8,652 nt of DNA from Eubacteriales bacterium. GTDB lineage: Bacteria; Bacillota; Clostridia; Lachnospirales; Lachnospiraceae. Location: contig JAUNPT010000037.1 in assembly GCA_030536565.1 (NCBI GenBank), positions 6,350 through 15,001 on the forward strand, given 5' to 3'. The translations under genes and the position numbers were made by a program. This document shows positions 1 to 5,073 of this stretch, piece by piece (within the stretch, counting starts at the first letter, position 1; the number at the start of each line of letters is the position of its first letter). The notes under the pieces were generated by a model. That model saw nothing but the letters and a program-made list of their open reading frames with translations. It did no database searches and was not told the origin of the DNA.

Positions 1-12
1 GTCCGGAATAAA

Positions 13-170
13 TGTGTATAACTTTTCAACAAAATCAACAGCGAAAAAAGGGGGATTATGTAATATTAATGTATAAATATATGGATAAATCATAGGTTAT
101 CAACAAGTTTTACACAAAATGTTGATAACTTGTTAGTTTTATGTGGATTTATGTGCATGTCTGTGTATAA
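13..170. other. oriC: DnaA-box cluster, rpmH-side part of oriC
   Basis: Two perfect DnaA boxes of the form TTATACACA lie on the minus strand at 13-21 and 162-170. Four near-matches with one mismatch lie between them: 80-88 (minus), 97-105 (plus), 108-116 (plus) and 120-128 (minus). A weaker two-mismatch site is at 142-150 (minus). The boxes at 97-105 and 120-128 form a perfect 10-bp inverted repeat (96-105 with 120-129). In Firmicutes such clusters occupy the dnaA-rpmH intergenic space and bind the initiator DnaA. dnaA itself is not in the window; its position off the left edge on the minus strand is inferred from conserved gene order. No convincing unwinding element was identified. Confidence 0.8.
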
Positions 171-200
171 GTAAATTTTTAAAAAAATATCAAAAAAAAT
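171..200. other. AT-rich tract beside the DnaA boxes
   Basis: Only 2 of these 30 bases are G or C, with runs of T and then A. It lies between the last DnaA box and the rpmH promoter. It could act as an UP element that strengthens the promoter, whose -35 box begins at 212, or as an easily melted region of the origin. The sequence alone does not decide between these. Confidence 0.4.
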
Positions 201-211
201 GCAGGTTTTAC

Positions 212-240
212 TTGACTTGAAGGCACTTTATGAATATAAT
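212..240 (+). promoter_or_regulatory. Sigma-A promoter for rpmH
   Basis: The -35 box TTGACT is at 212-217 and a perfect -10 box TATAAT is at 235-240, separated by 17 bp, the optimal spacing. An A-rich tract precedes the -35 box. Transcription would start near 246-248, giving a leader of about 75 nt before the rpmH start at 322. The leader holds a weak 6-bp hairpin (281-286 with 297-302) just before the ribosome binding site. This is the only near-consensus promoter I can see in the block from rpmH to jag, so it may also drive the downstream genes through the attenuator after rpmH. Confidence 0.85.
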
Positions 241-321
241 AAAAAACGATGTTTTAAATTTTAACTAGATAAAATATTCCTACCATATAAATAAAAATGG
301 TAAAGATAAGGAGGTGTTAGA

Positions 322-465
322 ATGCATAAGGGAAAGATGACATTCCAGCCAAAGACAAGACAGAGATCTAAGGTTCATGGTTTCAGAGCAAGAATGAGCA
401 GCGCAGGTGGAAGAAAAGTTTTATCTGCAAGAAGAGCAAAGGGCAGAAAGAGCCTTTCAGCTTAA
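322..465 (+). CDS. rpmH: 50S ribosomal protein L34
   Basis: This 47-residue, extremely basic protein is a structural component of the large ribosomal subunit. It carries the family signature almost end to end: MTFQPKTRQRSKVHGFR at residues 6-22, then RARMSSAGGRKVL and a C-terminal ARRAKGRKSLSA. The start at 322 is chosen because a near-perfect ribosome binding site, AAGGAGGTG (308-316), sits 5 nt upstream. The internal ATG at 337 would give a more typical short N-terminus but has only a weak site before it. The result is MHKGKMTFQP instead of the usual MKMTFQP or MKRTFQP, a few residues longer than the common 44-residue form. It is first in its transcription unit and is followed by a strong hairpin terminator, which fits its need for much higher expression than rnpA. 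Confidence 0.97.
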   Translation: MHKGKMTFQPKTRQRSKVHGFRARMSSAGGRKVLSARRAKGRKSLSA

Positions 466-475
466 TTAGTTAAGA

Positions 476-513
476 AAGCAGATGAATGCGGGGCATTTAT
501 CTGCTTATTTTTT
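476..513 (+). terminator. Intrinsic terminator/attenuator between rpmH and rnpA
   Basis: A 14-bp stem pairs 476-489 with 493-506, with one G-U pair in the RNA and a GGG loop. It is followed by A and six T residues (508-513). It begins 11 nt after the rpmH stop codon. No good promoter is visible between it and rnpA, so it probably ends most transcripts after rpmH while allowing some read-through into rnpA-yidD-yidC-jag. Confidence 0.85.
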
Positions 514-558
514 ACATTAAAAAAAGTTAGTAAATATGTAAGTTGTGGTGGAATTTTT

Positions 559-915
559 ATGAAGTATAAATATTTTGAAACATTAAGAAAAAATAGTGAA
601 TTTAAGAATGTATATAATATAAAGAAGTCTTTTGCAAACAGATATCTTATTATGTACATAAAAGAGAATGGAACGGATACGAACAGACTTGGTGTATCTG
701 TGAGTAAGAAAGTCGGGAATAGTATTGTCCGGCACAGGCTTGCCAGATTGATAAGAGAAGCCTTCAGGCTTAATATCAGTCATATACCTGATGGATATGA
801 TGTAATTTTTGTAGCCAGGGCAGGCTTGAAAGATAAAGGTTATTTTGAAACAGAGAGTGCAATGCTTCACCTTTTTAAACTTCATGGCATATATGTTGAT
901 AATGTAGAAAGGTAA
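559..915 (+). CDS. rnpA: Ribonuclease P protein component
   Basis: This 118-residue basic protein is the protein subunit of RNase P, which helps the catalytic RNA bind precursor tRNA leaders and Mg2+ during 5' maturation. The family core spans residues 42-70: NRLGVSVSKKVGNSIVRHR followed by LARLIREAFR. The usual RNR signature appears as RHR at residues 58-60, a His for Asn change. Length is normal for the family (about 110-130). The ATG at 559 follows a modest site GGTGGA (547-552) at 6 nt spacing, weaker than that of rpmH. The gene lies behind the rpmH attenuator and 5 nt before yidD, so it is probably translated as part of the rnpA-yidD-yidC-jag operon. The rpmH-rnpA pairing is nearly universal in bacteria. 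Confidence 0.97.
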   Translation: MKYKYFETLRKNSEFKNVYNIKKSFANRYLIMYIKENGTDTNRLGVSVSKKVGNSIVRHRLARLIREAFRLNISHIPDGYDVIFVARAGLKDKGYFETESAMLHLFKLHGIYVDNVER

Positions 916-920
916 TTATA

Positions 921-1178
921 ATGGGAAAAAAGCTTGTTTTAAAATTAATTAGGTTTTATCAGCTTGCTATTTCTCCATATAAGGGGAGAAGCTATTGTAA
1001 TTATATTCCCAGCTGTTCACAGTATGCAATAGAAGCTGTAGACAGATTTGGTGCACTAAAGGGAGGTTTTCTTGCACTCAAAAGAATATTAAGGTGTAAT
1101 CCATGGACAAAGGGTGGCTATGATCCTGTTCCATATAAGTTAAAGAAGAATAAGGATTACACAAATAAGTGGAGGTAG
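921..1178 (+). CDS. yidD: Membrane protein insertion efficiency factor YidD
   Basis: This 85-residue protein of the YidD/DUF37 family is a membrane-associated helper thought to aid YidC/Sec-dependent insertion of inner-membrane proteins. The family signature is complete: an amphipathic N-terminal helix (residues 1-20, KLVLKLIRFYQLAISP), the cysteine-containing motif CNYIPSCSQYAIEAV (Cys26, Cys32), a GALKGGFLALKRILRCNPW segment with Cys59, and a terminal GGYDPVP (residues 65-71). The common PTCS motif appears as PSCS. The ATG at 921 lies 5 nt after the rnpA stop, and its AAAGGT ribosome binding site (908-913) overlaps the end of rnpA. It runs into yidC with a 4-nt gap, so the two are likely translationally coupled. 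Confidence 0.95.
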   Translation: MGKKLVLKLIRFYQLAISPYKGRSYCNYIPSCSQYAIEAVDRFGALKGGFLALKRILRCNPWTKGGYDPVPYKLKKNKDYTNKWR

Positions 1179-1185
1179 TATTTTG
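1171..1185 (+). promoter_or_regulatory. Ribosome binding site supporting the TTG start of yidC
   Basis: GGAGG (1171-1175) lies inside the last codons of yidD and 7 nt before TTG at 1183-1185. The nearest ATG (1190) is out of frame. This decides the TTG start and implies that yidC initiation is coupled to termination of yidD at 1178. Confidence 0.8.
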
Positions 1186-2403
1186 TATAATGCAATTATA
1201 AATCCAATTGCATCTGTATTGGGCTCTATATTAGATGTCCTTTTTCAGGGATTAAATGCAATTGGTCTCGGTAATACATTTGTTGCTATTATTATTTTTA
1301 CATTAATTGTAAAACTGTTAATGCTTCCATTAACAGCAAAGCAGCAGAAGATGACTAAACTGCAGTCAATTATGAATCCAGAGATTCAGGCAATTAATAA
1401 AAAGTATAAGGACAAGCGTGGTGACCAGAATGCAATGTTGAAAATGCAGGAGGAAACCAAAGCTGTATATGCTAAATATGGTGTTTCACAGATGGGCGGC
1501 TGTGTTCAGTTATTGATTCAGTTTCCTATTCTTATGGCATTATATAGAGTATTTCAGTTTATACCTATGTATGTAGGACAGTTAAAAGTACTTTTTATGA
1601 ATATTTTGACTGGCAGCAATGGCGGTATTATGTCGGCAGATGGATATGCAGATATCATGAGCTCCAATTTTTCTTCAGTTGACTGGACAAATGTAAATAA
1701 AGCAATTGAAACTATGAATACATTTACAACTGACCAGTGGAATCAGCTGAAGGAATTATTTCCGGCATTTGCAGATGTAATTACAACTAATCATGATGCA
1801 ATGACATCATTTAATACATTCTGTGGAATTAATATGTCACAGGCTCCAGGCTTTGGTCTTACTATTGCTGTTTTAATTCCTATATTAGCCGGTATTTCAC
1901 AGTATATCAGTGTTAAGGTAATGCAGGGAAAACAGCAGATGGATCCAGATAATCCGGCTGCAGCATCAATGAAGATGATGACACTTGTTATGCCTCTTAT
2001 GTCAGTATTTATTGGTTTCTCAGTGCCGGCAGGTCTTGGTGTTTACTGGATTGCAACAGCTGTATTCCAGACAATTATCCAGATTTGTATTAATAAATAT
2101 TATGATAAGATTGGTGTTGATGCAATAGTTGCAAAGAATATTGAAAAGCGTAATAAGAAGCGTGCTAAGCAGGGGCTTCCAGCAGAGAAGATTGTTAAGA
2201 ATGCTACTACAAGCACAAAGTCAATTAATTCTACAGACAAAAATCAGCAAAGAATTGATTCTCTGACAAAGAAAAAGGAAGAAAACCAGCAGAAAGTAAA
2301 GGACATCCTCGAATCAACTAATTATTATAAAACTGCTAAGCCAGGTAGTCTTGCTGAAAAGGCTGGTATGGTTTCTAAATTCAATGATAAAAACAAGAAG
2401 TAA
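1183..2403 (+). CDS. yidC: Membrane protein insertase YidC/Oxa1 family
   Basis: This 406-residue polytopic membrane protein inserts and folds inner-membrane proteins, alone or with SecYEG. Predicted membrane segments are at about residues 32-50, 106-128, 223-245, 264-282 and 284-304. The cytoplasmic hairpin with the conserved PLTAKQQKM...MNPEIQAINKKYKDK region lies at 49-76, and family motifs QFPILMALYRVF and GLGVYWIATAVFQ are present. Lys44 sits in the first core helix (TLIVKLLMLPL), where many homologues have the groove arginine. There is no N-terminal lipobox, unlike Bacillus SpoIIIJ. The region between helices 2 and 3 (about 130-222) is unusually long and polar. The C-terminal tail (305-406) is Lys/Gln-rich and could contact ribosomes. 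The start is TTG. It is followed 30 nt later by its usual partner jag. Confidence 0.96.
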   Translation: MYNAIINPIASVLGSILDVLFQGLNAIGLGNTFVAIIIFTLIVKLLMLPLTAKQQKMTKLQSIMNPEIQAINKKYKDKRGDQNAMLKMQEETKAVYAKYGVSQMGGCVQLLIQFPILMALYRVFQFIPMYVGQLKVLFMNILTGSNGGIMSADGYADIMSSNFSSVDWTNVNKAIETMNTFTTDQWNQLKELFPAFADVITTNHDAMTSFNTFCGINMSQAPGFGLTIAVLIPILAGISQYISVKVMQGKQQMDPDNPAAASMKMMTLVMPLMSVFIGFSVPAGLGVYWIATAVFQTIIQICINKYYDKIGVDAIVAKNIEKRNKKRAKQGLPAEKIVKNATTSTKSINSTDKNQQRIDSLTKKKEENQQKVKDILESTNYYKTAKPGSLAEKAGMVSKFNDKNKK

Positions 2404-2420
2404 TTTTTTCTTGCTATAAT

Positions 2421-2436
2421 GGAGGGAAAAAACATG
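2421..2436 (+). promoter_or_regulatory. Ribosome binding site fixing the jag start at 2434
   Basis: GGAGGG (2421-2426) lies 7 nt before ATG at 2434. The upstream in-frame ATG at 2419 overlaps this site and has no ribosome binding site of its own, so the shorter protein is preferred. Confidence 0.8.
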
Positions 2437-3294
2437 GAAAACAAATATATTGAAGTAACAGGAAAAACAGTTGATGAAGCATTAACAAATGCTTTAATTA
2501 AATTAGAAACAACAAGTGATAAGGTTGTTTATGAAGTTATTGATAAGGGAAGTAACGGTTTCTTAGGCCTTTTTAATTCTAAACCAGCAAAAATCAAGAT
2601 TCGTAAAAAGACAGCAGAGGACGATAAGGCTGCACAGCCTAAGAAGACAGAAGCACCTAAGGCTGCTCCAAAGAAGGTAGAAGCAGAGCCTAAGAAAGAA
2701 GTTAAGAAGGAAGTTAAGGCTGAAGTAAAAACAGAACCAAAGACTGTAAAAGCACATACAGAAGAAAAATCAGAAATGTCCCACGAAGAAATTGAGAGAA
2801 GAATTACAACATTTTTATCTGATATGTTTAAATCAATGGATATGGACGTAAATGTTACGATTACATTTGATAAGAAGGAAGAATGTGTAAAGGTTGATTT
2901 ATCAGGCAGTAATATGGGTGTTCTTATCGGCAAGAGAGGACAGACACTTGATTCAATTCAGTACCTTACAAGCCTTGTAGTAAATAAGGGTAAGGAAAAG
3001 TATGTAAGGATTAAGCTTGATACTGAAGATTACAGGAACAGAAGACAGGAAACCTTAGAGTCTCTTGCAAAGAATATTGCTTATAAAGTAAAGAGAAGCA
3101 GACGTCCTGTTTCATTAGAACCAATGAATCCTTATGAAAGAAGAATTATTCATTCTGCACTTCAGAATGATAAATTTGTTTCAACAAAGAGTGAAGGTGA
3201 AGAACCATTCAGACATGTAGTTGTTTTTTTAGATCGTGAAAAAAATCCAAATCACAATCCTAAATATGACAAGTACGACAGATACAATAAGTAA
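2434..3294 (+). CDS. jag: Jag/KhpB RNA-binding protein (Jag-N, KH, R3H domains)
   Basis: This 286-residue cytoplasmic protein matches the Jag (SpoIIIJ-associated, also KhpB or EloR) family, RNA-binding proteins linked to cell elongation and division in Firmicutes. From the start at 2434 the order is: Jag-N domain (about 1-57, with KGSNGFLGLFNSKPAKIKI), a long low-complexity Lys/Glu/Ala/Pro linker (about 58-115), a KH domain with the GKRG loop at 166-169 (VLIGKRGQTLDSIQYL), and an R3H domain with Arg236 and His240 (ERRIIHSAL), ending FRHVVVFLDRE. A Tyr/Asp/Lys-rich tail follows (YDKYDRYNK). All three domains look intact. It sits directly after yidC, as in most Firmicutes. The linker is variable in the family, so its length here is not itself remarkable. 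It is the last gene before a large non-coding palindrome. Confidence 0.95.
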   Translation: MENKYIEVTGKTVDEALTNALIKLETTSDKVVYEVIDKGSNGFLGLFNSKPAKIKIRKKTAEDDKAAQPKKTEAPKAAPKKVEAEPKKEVKKEVKAEVKTEPKTVKAHTEEKSEMSHEEIERRITTFLSDMFKSMDMDVNVTITFDKKEECVKVDLSGSNMGVLIGKRGQTLDSIQYLTSLVVNKGKEKYVRIKLDTEDYRNRRQETLESLAKNIAYKVKRSRRPVSLEPMNPYERRIIHSALQNDKFVSTKSEGEEPFRHVVVFLDREKNPNHNPKYDKYDRYNK

Positions 3295-3318
3295 TAGTTA
3301 AATAGTATGAATTTTGAG

Positions 3319-3558
3319 ATGGGACTGTCGCACCAAGAAAAAATTAGTGTGACGCCATCAATGACATAATAAGGCAATATATAGTTTATGTATTTCAGGC
3401 ACGCTTGCGCTGCTCTCGCCTCGCAGCGGATACTAAATTCGCGCGTTACGCTCATTAAGTACCGGCGGGCTCAAAGCACCTGAAACTACATAAACTATAT
3501 ATTGCCTTTATATAAAATAGAGGCGCCACACTAATCTTTCTTAGTGCGACAGCCCCAT
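3319..3558. mobile_element. Nested palindromic element, MITE-like, with no coding capacity
   Basis: The 305-base gap between jag and mnmE is mostly one large imperfect palindrome. The outer arms pair 3320-3356 with 3522-3557: 32 of 36 positions match, the four mismatches are all A opposite C, and there is one bulged A. The ends read GGGACTGTCGCAC on the left and GTGCGACAGCCCC on the right, like terminal inverted repeats of an insertion sequence. Inside are short unpaired spacers (3357-3370 and 3509-3521) and then a second, inner palindrome. The central 3401-3480 is 47/80 G+C, far above the AT-rich surroundings. No ORF with a ribosome binding site is present, and I see no clear target-site duplication. 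A non-autonomous transposable element is the best reading; a structured RNA or an atypical terminator is the alternative. Confidence 0.65.
3371..3508. repeat. Inner long inverted repeat with GC-rich structured core
   Basis: A perfect 22-bp stem (3371-3392 with 3487-3508) continues after a one-base bulge (C3486) for seven more pairs (3393-3399 with 3479-3485). The loop region contains two smaller potential hairpins: CGCTGC at 3408-3413 with GCAGCG at 3423-3428, and TACT at 3431-3434 with AGTA at 3458-3461, enclosing GCG/CGC (3443-3445 with 3449-3451). The stem is AT-rich and the core GC-rich, so the inner unit may be a separate repeat nested in the outer one. Confidence 0.7.
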
Positions 3559-3582
3559 TTCTCTATGTAAAAAATAATAAAT

Positions 3583-3602
3583 AAGAGGTGAATGAACATA
3601 TG
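3583..3602 (+). promoter_or_regulatory. Ribosome binding site and start choice for mnmE
   Basis: AAGAGGTG (3583-3590) precedes ATG at 3600 by 9 nt. The in-frame GTG at 3588 lies inside this site and cannot use it. Starting at 3600 gives MEDTIAAIST, the usual MnmE N-terminus. No convincing promoter is visible between the palindrome and this site. Confidence 0.75.
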
Positions 3603-4973
3603 GAAGATACTATTGCAGCAATTTCGACCAGTACTATGAGCAGTGGTGGAATCAGTATTGTAAGGATAAGTGGTGAGAATGCAATTACAATAGCCGACAG
3701 AGTATTTAAGTCAAAAAAAAATATAAGTTTAAAAAATGCAGCAAGCCATACTGTTCATTACGGAACAATATGGAATGGTGATGAGGAAATAGATGAGGTG
3801 CTGGCTGTTGTAATGAAAGCACCCAATACCTACACAAGAGAGGATATAGTGGAAATAGACTGCCATGGAGGGATTCTTGTTACAAGAAAGGTTTTGGAGG
3901 CAGTTTTAGATGCTGGAGCAAACCTTGCAGAACCTGGAGAATTTACAAAGAGAGCATTTTTAAATGGAAGAATAGATTTATCACAGGCAGAAGCTGTTAT
4001 TGATGTTATTAATTCACAGAATGAATATGCATTAAAGTCGTCGGTAAGACAGCTTAGCGGTAAATTATCAGATAAAATTAGAGAAATAAGAGAGCTTTTA
4101 ATAGATAATGTTGCATTTATTGAAGCAGCCTTAGATGATCCAGAGCACATTTCTCTGGATAACTATGTTGAAAAACTGGAAATAGATGTGGATAAGTCTG
4201 TGGATAATGTAGATAAATTGTTGAAAACTTCGGATAATGGACGTATAATGCGGGATGGAATACGCACTGTTATATTGGGGAAAACCAATGCAGGAAAATC
4301 AAGTCTGTTAAATGCGCTCGCAAAAGAAGAAAGGGCAATTGTTACAGATATTGAAGGAACAACAAGAGATGTTTTAGAAGAACAGATTAATCTTGGAGGA
4401 ATAATTCTTAATCTTATTGACACAGCAGGAATAAGACAGACAGACGACTATGTGGAAAGCATAGGTGTCAGTAAAGCAAAAAAATACGCAAAAGATGCAG
4501 ACCTGATTATATTTGTTGTTGATTCATCAAGAGAGCTTGATAAGAATGATGATGAAATTATGGAGTTAATTAAGGACAAAAATGTAATTGTCCTTTTAAA
4601 TAAATCTGATATGGAAACAGTTGTCAACAAAGAAGATATTTTAAAAATTATGGATTGTAATGTTTTGTCTGTTTCCGCTAAAGAAGAAATTGGTATTGAT
4701 AAGCTGGAAGATACAGTTAAGAATATGTTTTTTTCTGGGAATATTGATGTTAATGATGAAATTTATATAACAAATGCAAGACATAAGAATCTTTTAAAGG
4801 ACGCTTTAAACAGCCTTAAGCTTGTTAAGGAAGGAATTAATATGGGTATGAGTGAAGATTTCCTTACGATAGATTTAATGGCTGCATATGAGAAGCTTGG
4901 ACTAATTATTGGAGAAGCTGTAGAAGACGATTTAGCTGATCAGATATTTGCTAAGTTTTGTATGGGTAAATAA
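3600..4973 (+). CDS. mnmE: tRNA modification GTPase MnmE (TrmE)
   Basis: This 457-residue GTPase works with MnmG to install the (carboxymethyl)aminomethyl group at C5 of the wobble uridine (U34) of certain tRNAs. The order is: N-terminal folate-binding domain (about 1-117, DTIAAIST...GGISIVRISG), helical domain, and an inserted G domain with all motifs. These are the P-loop GKTNAGKS (227-234), G2 GTTRD (253-257), G3 DTAG (274-277), G4 NKSD (334-337) and G5 SAK (359-361). The protein ends in the conserved C-terminal C-x-G-K motif (CMGK, 454-457), which carries the catalytic cysteine. Length is normal (about 450-460). It lies 305 nt downstream of jag, across the palindromic element, and 100 nt before its partner mnmG. 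The stop codon is part of a downstream hairpin. Confidence 0.97.
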   Translation: MEDTIAAISTSTMSSGGISIVRISGENAITIADRVFKSKKNISLKNAASHTVHYGTIWNGDEEIDEVLAVVMKAPNTYTREDIVEIDCHGGILVTRKVLEAVLDAGANLAEPGEFTKRAFLNGRIDLSQAEAVIDVINSQNEYALKSSVRQLSGKLSDKIREIRELLIDNVAFIEAALDDPEHISLDNYVEKLEIDVDKSVDNVDKLLKTSDNGRIMRDGIRTVILGKTNAGKSSLLNALAKEERAIVTDIEGTTRDVLEEQINLGGIILNLIDTAGIRQTDDYVESIGVSKAKKYAKDADLIIFVVDSSRELDKNDDEIMELIKDKNVIVLLNKSDMETVVNKEDILKIMDCNVLSVSAKEEIGIDKLEDTVKNMFFSGNIDVNDEIYITNARHKNLLKDALNSLKLVKEGINMGMSEDFLTIDLMAAYEKLGLIIGEAVEDDLADQIFAKFCMGK

Positions 4974-5001
4974 TCAAATCCATATATGACAGATTTGATT
5001 A
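4971..5001 (+). promoter_or_regulatory. Perfect hairpin starting at the mnmE stop codon
   Basis: TAATCAAATC (4971-4980) pairs perfectly with GATTTGATTA (4992-5001) across an 11-nt AT-rich loop. The left arm includes the mnmE stop codon TAA. No run of T follows, so it is not a classical terminator. It may protect or shape the mnmE-mnmG transcript. Confidence 0.5.
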
Positions 5002-5004
5002 TTA

Positions 5005-5029
5005 CAAGTTTGAGCAGAGCTCAAACTTG
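5005..5029 (+). promoter_or_regulatory. Perfect 11-bp hairpin between mnmE and mnmG
   Basis: CAAGTTTGAGC (5005-5015) pairs perfectly with GCTCAAACTTG (5019-5029) around an AGA loop. It sits 3 nt after the previous hairpin and about 30 nt before the mnmG ribosome binding site. It lacks a following T-tract. A processing or stability element, a weak attenuator, or a protein-binding palindrome in the DNA are all possible. Confidence 0.55.
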
Positions 5030-5073
5030 GTTGAATGATTTACACAATACTATGAATTTAGAAGGAGTATGAA

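Noticed and set aside
511..540. Possible rnpA promoter (TTTACA 511-516, TATGTA 535-540)
   Set aside because: The -35 box overlaps the terminator T-tract and the -10 box matches only three of six positions, so support is too weak.
2419..2433. Longer jag start at ATG 2419
   Set aside because: This ATG overlaps the GGAGGG site that serves ATG 2434 and has no ribosome binding site of its own.
3252..3455. Minus-strand open frame across the jag end and the palindrome
   Set aside because: It overlaps jag and half of the inverted repeat, has no ribosome binding site and no recognisable protein features.
3588..3599. GTG start for mnmE at 3588
   Set aside because: The codon lies inside the ribosome binding site AAGAGGTG, and the protein from 3600 has the normal family N-terminus.
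3295..3599. Riboswitch, tRNA or CRISPR array in the jag-mnmE gap
   Set aside because: There are no spaced direct repeats and no cloverleaf or riboswitch core. The structure is a simple nested palindrome.
5031..5053. Possible mnmG promoter (TTGAAT and TACTAT)
   Set aside because: The spacing of 11 bp is too short for a sigma-A promoter.
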